A stretch of DNA of 20,220 nucleotides, taken from positions 1 through 20,220 of the forward strand of contig CAYZBM010000035.1 in the NCBI GenBank assembly GCA_964476705.1, in the 5' to 3' direction. The stretch comes from CAYZBM01 sp964476705. GTDB taxonomy: Bacteria > Pseudomonadota > Alphaproteobacteria > Rickettsiales > UBA6187. The notes beneath the pieces are model-generated. The model saw only the letters and a program-made list of their open reading frames with translations. It was not told the DNA's origin and ran no database searches. Below, piece after piece: positions 6,981 to 15,386 of this stretch. Positions within the stretch are counted from its first letter, which is position 1. The number at the start of each line of letters is the position of its first letter. Made by a program: the position numbers and the translations under genes.

Positions 6981-9074
6981 CTATCTTAAGGACTTTAGAG
7001 CCTTTTTGATACTATCTTTGGTTAATAACTCTGGCAAAATTATTTCACCTTGGCCATTGGTTAAATAGACTTTATTAAAAGGAACTCCGGCTCTTTGGTT
7101 TTTTTGCAAATATTTAGTAATCTTATCGTCCTTATTAGTCCAATCACCGCGCATTAAAATAATATTATCTGCAGACAATAATTTTTTGATTTCGGGATCA
7201 TTTAAAGTAATAAGTTTATTGGCTTTGCAAGTTAAACACCAAGCTGCTGTAATATCTACAAAAACTATTTTGCCTTGGGCATTATATTCGGCAATTTTTT
7301 GTTCCGAAAATTTATGCCAATTAGTTTCATTAGGTAACATTTTAATTGCTTTATTTTGATTTATATAACCACAACTAAGTCCAATTATAAGCAATATAAT
7401 AAGAGTAATTTTTTTATGTTCTATTTCAAAATTACTGCTAATTATAGTAATTAAGCTAAAGCCTAAAATAGTAAAAGCACTTAAATTTCCCCATTGAAAA
7501 GATATAACCCAAATTAACCAGATTGCTGTGATAAATAAAAATATCGCCATAATCTTTTTAAGAATGAGCATCCATCTACCAGGCTTTGGCAAAATATTTG
7601 TGCATTTAGGAAAAATAGCTAGTAACAAATAAGGTAAGGCCATACCAAATCCCATACTTACAAATATATAAATCATTACCGGAATTTTTTGGCTAACGGC
7701 AAAACCAGCTGCTGTTCCTAAAAAAGGAGCAGTGCAGGGAGTTGCAAGTAAAGTAGCTAAACAGCCAGTTAAAAAATTATTCAAAAATTTATTATTTGAA
7801 GTTGCTGTAGAATTGCTAGATTTAGCACTTAAGTTATTAACTATATTTAGGGTATTAATTTCAAATATTCCCCATAAATTTAAAGCAAAAAATATAGTGA
7901 TAATAGCTAATATTGCTAAAAATAAAGGTTCCTGGAAGTGAAAGCCCCAGCCAATAGTTTGGCCTAAACTTTTAAGTAAAGCTAAAATTAAAGCTAAACT
8001 TAAAAAAGAAAAAATAATACCCAAGGAAGAAGCTAAAAAACTTTTAGTAATTTCTGTTCTGTCTTGTCGGTTATTTTTAACCACGCTTAAAATTTTGATC
8101 GAAAGTACCGGTAATGTACAAGGCATTAAATTTAAAATTAAACCACCAATTAAAGATAGTATAATAATATAAGATAAATTTGCAGGTTTTGTTTTGAGAG
8201 TTGAAGTTTTTATTACTGAATTTTTATTTTCATAAATAATATCCTTATTGGTAATATTTTTTTCAACACTATAATTATCATTAGTAACTACTAGATCTAA
8301 ATTTAAATCTTTAAGATCTGCAACTGTGCCTAATATTTTTAGGGGAGCTACAAAAATAACTTTATGTTTATCATTTAAAAAGGTAATTTTTGGCTGACTA
8401 GAATTTATTAAACCATGCCCATCTAAAAATAAATCTGGATTATTAAATTTTTCATCCTTATGTGCGTATAATTTTAAATAAGGTTGTTTTGAATCAATGT
8501 TGATGAATTTAACTTGATCGATATAAAGCTTATTAAAGCCATTTTTTTGTGGAATTAAACTACTAGCTCTTTCGATATTATGTGTAATTTCTGGATTGGA
8601 ATAATTATTTGGCGTATCGAGAGTAAAATTAGCTTCGTTAGGAATACAAACTTCGTTACAGACTCCATATTTTATATTAAATTCTATTTGTTTAGTTTTA
8701 ATAGGATCTAAACCTTTTATAATAATTGGTAACGCTGCATAATCATAATAAACATAGCTTTCTGACTTTATATCGCCAAATACATCTATTGCTCTTTTTG
8801 GCGTTGGCCATAAAATTTGTAAATTGCTAGTTGTAGGATTTGTTACTTTTATTTGGATTGGGAAACCACTATCACCAGGATTTTTCCAATAAATTTTCCA
8901 ATGTTCTTTTAATTTAAATTCAACTAAAGCTTGAACTTCTCCATTAATATTCTTACCCAAGGTTAATTTTACTTCTGCCTGATCTGTGGTTTGGATATTA
9001 CCTGCTAAGCTATTTTGGGATTGAAAAATAAGGATAAAAAATAATAATTTTATTAACCTACTTAAGATTCTCAT
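6981..9074 (-). CDS. dsbD: Protein-disulfide reductase DsbD
   Basis: DsbD carries electrons from cytoplasmic thioredoxin across the inner membrane to periplasmic disulfide isomerases and cytochrome c maturation proteins. All three redox parts are visible in 697 residues. There is a signal peptide (1-25, ending SLAG). The periplasmic alpha domain follows, with the CNEVC pair Cys139/Cys143. The membrane domain spans about 300-570 with eight or so hydrophobic segments and the redox cysteines Cys319 in NLMPCTLPVLSIKI and Cys447 in LATPCTAPFLG. The C-terminal thioredoxin-like domain has WCLTC (Cys613, Cys616) and cis-Pro665 in GVPF. The ATG has AGGA eight bases upstream. The start lies back to back with purA across a shared spacer. 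No ccm or other dsb genes are nearby. Length and motif set are complete, so it should be functional. Confidence 0.94.
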   Translation of the reverse strand: MRILSRLIKLLFFILIFQSQNSLAGNIQTTDQAEVKLTLGKNINGEVQALVEFKLKEHWKIYWKNPGDSGFPIQIKVTNPTTSNLQILWPTPKRAIDVFGDIKSESYVYYDYAALPIIIKGLDPIKTKQIEFNIKYGVCNEVCIPNEANFTLDTPNNYSNPEITHNIERASSLIPQKNGFNKLYIDQVKFINIDSKQPYLKLYAHKDEKFNNPDLFLDGHGLINSSQPKITFLNDKHKVIFVAPLKILGTVADLKDLNLDLVVTNDNYSVEKNITNKDIIYENKNSVIKTSTLKTKPANLSYIIILSLIGGLILNLMPCTLPVLSIKILSVVKNNRQDRTEITKSFLASSLGIIFSFLSLALILALLKSLGQTIGWGFHFQEPLFLAILAIITIFFALNLWGIFEINTLNIVNNLSAKSSNSTATSNNKFLNNFLTGCLATLLATPCTAPFLGTAAGFAVSQKIPVMIYIFVSMGFGMALPYLLLAIFPKCTNILPKPGRWMLILKKIMAIFLFITAIWLIWVISFQWGNLSAFTILGFSLITIISSNFEIEHKKITLIILLIIGLSCGYINQNKAIKMLPNETNWHKFSEQKIAEYNAQGKIVFVDITAAWCLTCKANKLITLNDPEIKKLLSADNIILMRGDWTNKDDKITKYLQKNQRAGVPFNKVYLTNGQGEIILPELLTKDSIKKALKSLR

Positions 9075-9128
9075 TTTTTTTATCCTATAAAAGTTAGGGA
9101 GTTTAAATTTATTCAGATGGGAGTGGGC

Positions 9129-9134
9129 ATTATA
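9129..9134 (-). promoter_or_regulatory. Putative dsbD -10 box
   Basis: The minus strand has GTTATAATG, a perfect TATAAT, about 55 bases before the dsbD ATG. The -35 region 17 bases upstream is only a weak TTTTAA. A transcript from here would have a leader of roughly 48 bases containing the AGGA ribosome binding site. Confidence 0.4.
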
Positions 9135-9184
9135 ACCTTAATTTAGTTTATTAAAATAACTTTCTTGCTAACTATATGATTTTT

Positions 9185-9214
9185 AGTTAGATTGGCGGCG
9201 CTTAAGTTAGATTG
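9185..9214. promoter_or_regulatory. 10-bp direct repeat between dsbD and purA, candidate operator
   Basis: AGTTAGATTG occurs at 9185-9194 and again at 9205-9214, start to start 20 bases apart, which is about two helical turns. A reverse copy of the core, CTAACTA, lies just to the left near 9168-9174. The right copy overlaps the TTGTCA -35 hexamer proposed for purA. Repeats on the same helix face next to a -35 are typical of a regulator site, though no regulator can be named. Confidence 0.4.
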
Positions 9215-9242
9215 TCATTTAATAAATTAACTTGAATATTAT
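9212..9242 (+). promoter_or_regulatory. Putative purA promoter
   Basis: TTGTCA (9212-9217, five of six matches to the -35 consensus) is followed after 19 bases by TATTAT (9237-9242). The transcript would begin near 9249, just before the GTGGAG ribosome binding site at 9251-9256. The spacer is longer than the usual 17, so the assignment is moderate. Confidence 0.4.
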
Positions 9243-9268
9243 AAGTTTACGTGGAGTTATATAAAGTT

Positions 9269-10558
9269 ATGTCGAATGTAGTTGTAGTTGGTTCACAGTG
9301 GGGAGATGAAGGTAAAGGCAAGATTGTTGACTGGTTGTCAAATAAAGCCGATGTAGTAGTAAGATTTCAAGGTGGGCATAATGCGGGACATACTTTGGTA
9401 ATAGATGGTGTTACTTATAAATTAAGTTTACTACCTTCAGGAATAGTTAGAAAAAATAAACTTTCAATAATTGGTAATGGTGTCGTAATAGATCCAGTTG
9501 CTTTATTAAATGAAATTAAAATTATTCGGGAATCAGGAGTTACTATCACTCCAGATAATTTATATGTAGCAGAAAATGCTCCACTAATTTTAAGTGTACA
9601 TAATCAAATAGATAAACTCACCGAAGCTAGACGTGGAGCGAGCAAAATAGGTACTACTGGCCGCGGTATTGGACCTGCTTATGAAGATAAAGTAGGTAGA
9701 AGAGCAATTAGAGTTTGCGACTTAGCCGATAAAGAATTATTAGAGCAAAGAGTGGTAGCTTTAGTTGATTATCATAATGTGATCCGTAGAGGACTTGGCG
9801 CTGAAGAAGTTAAAGTTGCTGATATTCTTTTGGAATTAGAACAAATTGCAGAGCAAATATTACCTTATAGAAAACCAGTATGGCGTGAACTAGATAGGCT
9901 TTATAAAGAAGGTAAGAAAATTTTATTTGAAGGTGCGCAAGGAATTTTACTTGATGTTGATTATGGTACTTATCCATTTGTTACCTCATCTTCAACGGTC
10001 GCCGGTCAAGCTTTTGCTGGTTCTGGTTTGGGTTTGGGTAAAATAGGTTATGTTTTAGGAATTACTAAAGCCTATACTACGCGCGTAGGTAGTGGACCTT
10101 TTCCAACTGAACTAGAAAATGAGATCGGTGAAAGATTAGGGAGCCGGGGTCGCGAATTTGGAACTGTAACTGGTAGAAAAAGACGTTGTGGTTGGTTTGA
10201 TGCCGTTTTAGTTAGACAGACTATAAAAATTTCTGGAATTAATGGTATTGCCTTAACCAAACTTGATGTTTTAGATGGTATGGAAACGCTTAAGATTTGT
10301 GTTGGCTATAAATATAAAGATCAGCATTATGATTATCTACCAGCAGATATCAATATTCAAAATAAAGTTGAGCCTATTTATGAAGAGCTTGAAGGTTGGT
10401 CTGGATCTACTGCCGGAGCTCGGAGCTTTAGCCAGTTACCCGCACAAGCAGTAAAATATGTAAAACGGATTGAAGAGTTAGTTGAAGCTAGGATTGCAGT
10501 ATTATCTACTTCTCCTGAGCGTGAAGATACTATACTTATGGAAGATCCATTTCTATAG
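9269..10558 (+). CDS. purA: Adenylosuccinate synthetase
   Basis: PurA joins IMP and aspartate with GTP to give adenylosuccinate, the first step from IMP to AMP. The 429 residues match the family length. Motifs are the N-terminal GSQWGDEGKGK (8-18) with catalytic Asp13, QGGHNAGHTL with His41, GTTGRGIGPAYEDKVGRRA (128-146), FEGAQGILLDVDYGTYPFVT (220-239), TRVGSGPFPTE (271-281) and GTVTGRKRRCGWFD (298-311). I chose ATG 9269 because family members begin MxNVVVVG. The frame is open from a GTG at 9251, but that GTGGAG is better read as the ribosome binding site, 12 bases before the ATG. Presence implies that the cell can make AMP from IMP; no other purine genes are in the window. Confidence 0.97.
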   Translation: MSNVVVVGSQWGDEGKGKIVDWLSNKADVVVRFQGGHNAGHTLVIDGVTYKLSLLPSGIVRKNKLSIIGNGVVIDPVALLNEIKIIRESGVTITPDNLYVAENAPLILSVHNQIDKLTEARRGASKIGTTGRGIGPAYEDKVGRRAIRVCDLADKELLEQRVVALVDYHNVIRRGLGAEEVKVADILLELEQIAEQILPYRKPVWRELDRLYKEGKKILFEGAQGILLDVDYGTYPFVTSSSTVAGQAFAGSGLGLGKIGYVLGITKAYTTRVGSGPFPTELENEIGERLGSRGREFGTVTGRKRRCGWFDAVLVRQTIKISGINGIALTKLDVLDGMETLKICVGYKYKDQHYDYLPADINIQNKVEPIYEELEGWSGSTAGARSFSQLPAQAVKYVKRIEELVEARIAVLSTSPEREDTILMEDPFL

Positions 10559-10570
10559 AAATAAATTAAA

Positions 10571-10638
10571 ATAAAAAACTGGGAAATCCGTAGTGCTAAT
10601 TCAGATTCTCCTTCTTTTTTAGGAGTAGCACTTCGGAT
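10571..10638. terminator. Large hairpin between convergent purA and LamG-pilin genes
   Basis: ATCCG-T-AGTGCTA (10586-10598) pairs with TAGCACT-T-CGGAT (10626-10638), giving 12 base pairs with one T-T mismatch. An inner CTCCT/AGGAG stem (10608-10612, 10621-10625) closes the loop. On the leftward transcript the stem is followed after seven bases by a run of six T residues (10578-10573), fitting a terminator for the LamG-pilin gene. On the plus strand it lies 27 bases after the purA stop but lacks a good T run. Confidence 0.55.
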
Positions 10639-10701
10639 ATTGCTACTTTTAAGGCTTTTATTAAGCTAATTATGTATTAAAACAGCTCTTAGTCCTATAA
10701 C

Positions 10702-13700
10702 TTACAACCCAATCCCCCATTTAGCAGAAAGGTAGTTTTCAACCGATTTACGCTGCTCTTTAGTAAGTTTAGCATTATAGGCAACAAATTCGGCAATTGC
10801 GATATTACTTGAATTATTTGAACCATCGTCAAGTGAGCCAACCAAAAAAGAGTTAGCGGCAAAAGATCCGGCATCAGCTAAAGTTGCATTTTGCCATGAG
10901 CCATTATGGTATAATTTAACTTGGCCACCACTGCTTGCTATTATAGTATTTATTGAATAATTATTAATGCCAGAAAAAGCTGTACTTGAGTTAATTGCAT
11001 CACTTTGATCATGGTTAATTAAACCCGCCATAAAATTATTAGTAGCTGAATGATAAGCAAAAATTCTGCCGCCACTTGTATATGTACCAAAAAGAGCGCG
11101 ATTTTGGCTTGAAGATGTGCTACTATAAACTAAAGAAATACTGCTATTTCCTGAATTAAATAAAGTTGCAGCATCCTGAGTTATAATATAACTATCAGTG
11201 GTAGGAAATAGTATAGTTGCTAGAGCATTTTGTTGATTAGTTTTATAGATAGGGGCGCCCTGCGCGGTATATACCGTATTTGTAGCCCGATCTTTCCAAG
11301 AGCTTATAGTATCATTATCATTAGGGTTAGAACCTCCTGGATTTGGCTTGCTTGCATCTAGCCAAATAACTGGATTTAGCGCAATGCTACCAGGATAAGG
11401 ATTAGTAGGTATAGATAAATTTATTCCCCATTTTCCGGAGAGGTAATTTTCCATAGAAGCGCGTTGAGTATCGTCATGTCTAGAACTATAAGCCATAATT
11501 TCGCCGATAGTTCCATCAAACATTTGTGTTTCGTCAAGATTAGGTCCGGTCCCAATTAATTTTACAGAATTATTGCCAAGGAAATTATTTCCGGTTGCAT
11601 TATCATCAGTTAAAGTTTGTAAAATGCCATTGATAAATATTTGTTGCCCGGTATTTGAACGGAAATATTCAAATATATAAGGAACTCCAGGAAATAAAAT
11701 ATTATCAGCACTTCTTGCTACCCAAATTTCGGTATTTGAAAATAATCCGGTTATACTCATACTATTTAATCTAGTATCTCTGGTACCATATTCCATTTGC
11801 CAAGAGCTTTCAGCATTATCTTTTCGGTTAGAAAAAATAGCCATACGACTGCTGGTATCGCCGCTGATAATTGTAGCGTAAAGTGATAAATTATTATCTT
11901 CAATAATTTTATCGGTGGTTAAAGTAAAATATTGACCTAAAGTACTATCAAATTTTATTCCGGCTAAATTTGTGCCAGAAGCATTAGTAAAAGAACCATC
12001 ATGGTAAAGTGGAGCTGTATCATTATCTGCAGTAGCATTATAGCCATTGATGCTTTTATCTCGCCAATTAGTAACACTCATATTGTTACCAAGACTAATA
12101 GTTGTACAATCATTGGCATCTAACCATAAGCTTAAATTAGAAGTAATTGGTGATGGATCGTAAAAAGGTCTTAATTTGCGAGTTAAGCATTTAGACAAAG
12201 CGGTATTATCCGGGAAGCATGCGGATACTACATTCATATTATCAATTACTTGTTTACCTGTCTCTTGACAATGACAACTACCTATTGGATCCGAGCTAGT
12301 TTTGGTAAAAATCATGCCAGTAGGGCAATTACTATTGCCGGTACCATCATCAATATTCCATTTGCTGGCTAAATAAGATTTTATTCCTTTCATGATTCGA
12401 GGATGTAGAGCCCGGTTATAAATTATTACTTCTGAGATATAGCCAGTTAATTTATCAGAACTACCATTATCACTTGCACCAAGAGTAATTTTCTGTCCAT
12501 TTATGTTAGTACTTCCAGAAGTTGAAAGTGAATAATTATTATCTTTAGTATAATATTTACCAGTAGATTTATCCCATGAAACTGCAAGTACAAATTGTTT
12601 GTTATCGTAACTAGTTTGCGCTTCTGCGGCACCTAACAAATTGACTTTGAATAATGAACTAGGGGTATCTTCTATATAGGTTCTAAATCCAGCTATGGTT
12701 CCATTTTGTGAGACTAAAGCCCCGCTATCATCACTTTGACCTACAATAAAAACTGAATATTCATTTGTATTGCTGGCAAGTAGGCTTATTTCATCTTTAG
12801 CATTTGCTCCAGAATTTTGAATTAACATATTTTCATTACCGCTAAATAATAAAGAGCTAGCATTACTTAAAGCTGTTTCTTTAAAAATTGGTCTACTACC
12901 TTCTGTACTTAAAGCATTGTTGCCATTACCGCTTTTATCTTTTAAACAGGCAACTTGATCTTCAAAATTGGCGATAGTTGAGCTGCAATTGTTGCTTGCC
13001 CAAACAGTTGATAAATCGCTGGCATCATACCAGGCTACCATACTTGGTATGGAGGATGGATTCGCTGATGCAATATAACCTTCTGGCATATGATCACACA
13101 TATTAGTTACTTTTTTTGCCGCCCCATATAAACTAGTAGAAAAACTATTATCATTTAAGGCGTTTTGTAGATTAGTTGAGCCATCTTTAGTTATAGCTTT
13201 GGCATTATTGCAAACAATATTATCAATTTTTATTGGCGCTTCATAATTTTTTGGTTGAATGATTCCGGCTAATGTTGAATAAGCTACTATATCATCAAAA
13301 TAACTATTTTCTTTGTCTTGAATATAAATTTTAGCCGCGTTATGTAAGGTATTTTGTTTCTCTACTCCATTGGTAGTTCCAGGATAATTACTACCATTTT
13401 CAGCATAAACAAAATTCCGGCGCCAAGCAGTATCCCCACCATTAGCGCCATAACTAACTAGAACATAAATAGCACCTTCGCTGTTGCTTATAGCATTATC
13501 TACATTAGTTCTGGGAGTACCTGAGAGATCAACTATATTTATATCGCCACGAAAACTTGGTTCGCTAAAATCTTCAAAATTACCAGAATAACTAGCTGTA
13601 CGATAAGTAAATTTTCTGCCCCAAGCATCATAAGCAAATTCATCATCTAAATTTAATGTTCTGACTGGAACCATCCCGGCTTCATTAGTTAAATTATTAT

Positions 13701-14076
13701 TAGTACATATGTGAGTTGTAGTATTATACATACTAGCATTACTAACCGTAGAATTGGTTGTCAAACCATCAGATTTGCCAAAATTATCATCACTTTCTAT
13801 TAGTTGAGGGAGGGCCGGGCAGGGTAGATAATTTTTTGCCTGAATAAAACTTTTTATAGCTTCTTGAATTACGTTCTGTCTATATTTAGTTAAAGCTATT
13901 TGCCCTGATTTATTTCTTTCAGCAATAATAGCTAAAGCTCCTGAAGTTAATAGGGCGATTATAGTAAGTGATATAGATAATTCGGCTAAAGTATAACCAG
14001 AGCAATTTTTTATTTTGCTAATTTTTTGCCAAATAAATACTAATAATCTATGAATCAAGGCAAGCACTCCAATCAT
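10702..14076 (-). CDS. Type IV pilin-like protein with three tandem LamG-like jellyroll domains, putative adhesin
   Basis: A large surface protein with a prepilin N-terminus. Numbering is from ATG 14076 (1124 residues). A basic leader ends in CSG, followed by YTLAELSISLTIIALLTSG (27-45): the class III prepilin peptidase site with Glu at position +5 and the hydrophobic helix. Residues 46-280 are a pilin-like core with LPCPA, YDAWGRKFTYR and VLVSYGANGG. Three repeats follow, each starting with W(L/Y)DA and ending with YLxxKWxI: about 346-576, 648-887 and 902-1124. These match the concanavalin/LamG-like fold, usually glycan or protein binding. A Cys-rich linker (CPTG...CHC) separates repeats one and two. 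The true start is uncertain: the frame is open to 14166, deep in the upstream gene; ATG 14076 overlaps that gene by 29 bases; a TTG at 14058 has GGAG eight bases upstream. Likely a pilus tip adhesin or pseudopilin; function inferred. Confidence 0.85.
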   Translation of the reverse strand: MIGVLALIHRLLVFIWQKISKIKNCSGYTLAELSISLTIIALLTSGALAIIAERNKSGQIALTKYRQNVIQEAIKSFIQAKNYLPCPALPQLIESDDNFGKSDGLTTNSTVSNASMYNTTTHICTNNNLTNEAGMVPVRTLNLDDEFAYDAWGRKFTYRTASYSGNFEDFSEPSFRGDINIVDLSGTPRTNVDNAISNSEGAIYVLVSYGANGGDTAWRRNFVYAENGSNYPGTTNGVEKQNTLHNAAKIYIQDKENSYFDDIVAYSTLAGIIQPKNYEAPIKIDNIVCNNAKAITKDGSTNLQNALNDNSFSTSLYGAAKKVTNMCDHMPEGYIASANPSSIPSMVAWYDASDLSTVWASNNCSSTIANFEDQVACLKDKSGNGNNALSTEGSRPIFKETALSNASSLLFSGNENMLIQNSGANAKDEISLLASNTNEYSVFIVGQSDDSGALVSQNGTIAGFRTYIEDTPSSLFKVNLLGAAEAQTSYDNKQFVLAVSWDKSTGKYYTKDNNYSLSTSGSTNINGQKITLGASDNGSSDKLTGYISEVIIYNRALHPRIMKGIKSYLASKWNIDDGTGNSNCPTGMIFTKTSSDPIGSCHCQETGKQVIDNMNVVSACFPDNTALSKCLTRKLRPFYDPSPITSNLSLWLDANDCTTISLGNNMSVTNWRDKSINGYNATADNDTAPLYHDGSFTNASGTNLAGIKFDSTLGQYFTLTTDKIIEDNNLSLYATIISGDTSSRMAIFSNRKDNAESSWQMEYGTRDTRLNSMSITGLFSNTEIWVARSADNILFPGVPYIFEYFRSNTGQQIFINGILQTLTDDNATGNNFLGNNSVKLIGTGPNLDETQMFDGTIGEIMAYSSRHDDTQRASMENYLSGKWGINLSIPTNPYPGSIALNPVIWLDASKPNPGGSNPNDNDTISSWKDRATNTVYTAQGAPIYKTNQQNALATILFPTTDSYIITQDAATLFNSGNSSISLVYSSTSSSQNRALFGTYTSGGRIFAYHSATNNFMAGLINHDQSDAINSSTAFSGINNYSINTIIASSGGQVKLYHNGSWQNATLADAGSFAANSFLVGSLDDGSNNSSNIAIAEFVAYNAKLTKEQRKSVENYLSAKWGIGL

Positions 14077-15199
14077 CTCCAGGACAACAATTAGTCCAAT
14101 CACCAGTAGGGCAGTCACAGGAATGTAAAATTGAATTATACAAGCCTGTCCCTGGGCATCTAGCACCGTTCCAAATATCTGCGGTACTATCTACACCATA
14201 ATAACTAACACAAACTTCTTGCAAACTTAAAAAAATACCTAAAGAAACTTGATCGCCAGTATTTAAACCTTGTTGTTCGTAATTAGGTAGGGCAGTTCTT
14301 ACTCCAGCCATATAATCTGCTGTTATGTTAGCTATAGAGGTAGAATTAGCTTCACATTTTTCTTTGCTAATAACTATAGAATCTTTTTTATTAGTTAATT
14401 GTTCAATTTGAACTTTAGTTCTACTTAAAAGTAAGTCATCATTATTTTTATTATTAGAGCTTTGAGAATAAATATAAGAATTGTCGCCATTGTAATTCTC
14501 GATATCAAAGCTTCCGCCTCCAGTTCCTACATTTTCTGAGCTAGGTAACGTTGCACCAAAACCATTTTTGCCATGACTTAAAACGACAAAGGCTGCAACT
14601 TTAGTAATTATATTACTATCTTTATCATAAATAGTAATATTACCATTATTATTTTGATAATCTTCTTGGGTACAACCTTTATTTTTGCTGGCATTAGCTC
14701 CTACTACTTCTACACCTTGATCATGGCCACATAGATTATCACTAACATGATAAGTAAATCTTCGATTCCAGCCATCTAAAAGATAACTTATATCAAGACC
14801 AATTGAATAGATAGGCACTGAACCAATATTGTTGGGACAATCTATACCTAAAGTTGTAGTGTTATTAACTTTAGTTTGGATTGTATCTAAATCTTCAAGG
14901 CCAAAATTATTTACATATAAATCATCATTGCTTGATGTTAGATAACTATTATCTTCGCGGATTAATGGGTCGGCTGGGCAAGGTAGTCTTCCCTGTCTTA
15001 CTCTAAAATTTTCCAGGGCGGTAGCAATAGTTTCAATTCTTTTTTGAGTGATAATAGTTTTATCAGCGTCACTAATTATACTTGAATTATTATAACTTAA
15101 AAAACCAACCATAAGTATTGCGGCAACTGAAATAATAATTGATAATTCAATTAAGCTAAAACCTTGCTTATGCTTTTGTTTTTTATTTCTATTACCCAT
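14048..15199 (-). CDS. Type IV pilin-like protein (minor pilin or pseudopilin)
   Basis: The 383-residue protein starts with a basic leader and QGFSLIELSIIISVAAIL (12-29), a clear prepilin peptidase site (cleavage after Gly13, Glu at +5) and membrane helix. The core shares LPCPAD (74-79), DGWNRRFTYH and VLSHGKNGFG with the next gene, so the two are paralogues in their pilin part. The C-terminus is Cys-rich (nine Cys in about the last fifty residues) and resembles the linker of the LamG protein; these cysteines would form disulfides outside the cell. Minor pilins in adjacent pairs often assemble into the pilus tip. The downstream gene overlaps its 3' end, implying co-translation. The start ATG has a weak AAGAA upstream. 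No assembly ATPase, platform protein or prepilin peptidase is in the window, so a pilus or type II secretion role cannot be separated. Confidence 0.87.
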   Translation of the reverse strand: MGNRNKKQKHKQGFSLIELSIIISVAAILMVGFLSYNNSSIISDADKTIITQKRIETIATALENFRVRQGRLPCPADPLIREDNSYLTSSNDDLYVNNFGLEDLDTIQTKVNNTTTLGIDCPNNIGSVPIYSIGLDISYLLDGWNRRFTYHVSDNLCGHDQGVEVVGANASKNKGCTQEDYQNNNGNITIYDKDSNIITKVAAFVVLSHGKNGFGATLPSSENVGTGGGSFDIENYNGDNSYIYSQSSNNKNNDDLLLSRTKVQIEQLTNKKDSIVISKEKCEANSTSIANITADYMAGVRTALPNYEQQGLNTGDQVSLGIFLSLQEVCVSYYGVDSTADIWNGARCPGTGLYNSILHSCDCPTGDWTNCCPGDDWSACLDS

Positions 15200-15238
15200 A
15201 ATTATAGTATTTCTTAATTGAAATGAATGTATTTTTGG

Positions 15239-15288
15239 ATCCTGAATAAAACATAAAATAGTATTATAAGTATATGTTTTTTCAGGAT
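15239..15288. promoter_or_regulatory. Long hairpin upstream of the pilin pair
   Basis: ATCCTGAATAAAACATA (15239-15255) pairs with TATGTTTTTTCAGGAT (15273-15288): two 8-bp blocks with a single-base bulge, around a 17-base AT loop. It begins 40 bases before the pilin start codon. A minus-strand TATAAT lies inside the loop. It could be an mRNA leader structure, an operator or a palindromic repeat. There is no T run on the leftward strand, which argues against a simple terminator. Confidence 0.45.
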
Positions 15289-15300
15289 ATGTAGCATTAT

Positions 15301-15343
15301 AAAAATGATTGATTATATATGTATTTTACAGTCAATCATTTTT
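15301..15343. terminator. Terminator-like hairpin after the DUF2610 gene
   Basis: AAAAATGATTGA (15301-15312) pairs perfectly with TCAATCATTTTT (15332-15343), a 12-bp stem around a 19-base loop. On the leftward strand the stem ends in five T residues. It lies 44 bases after the DUF2610 stop, so it probably ends that transcript and separates it from the pilin genes; the same stem could also act on the plus strand. Confidence 0.5.
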
Positions 15344-15351
15344 TAATCTAC

Positions 15352-15372
15352 TATAGTTATATCTTAACTATA
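15352..15372. repeat. Short inverted repeat after the DUF2610 gene
   Basis: TATAGTTA (15352-15359) and TAACTATA (15365-15372) form an 8-bp stem with a five-base loop, directly followed on the plus strand by AATTTTTT. It lies 14 bases past the DUF2610 stop. The T run is on the wrong strand for that gene, so its role is unclear. Confidence 0.35.
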
Positions 15373-15386
15373 ATTTTTTAGTCTAT

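Noticed and set aside
9251..9268. Upstream GTG start for purA
   Set aside because: The family begins at the internal ATG, and GTGGAG fits better as the ribosome binding site.
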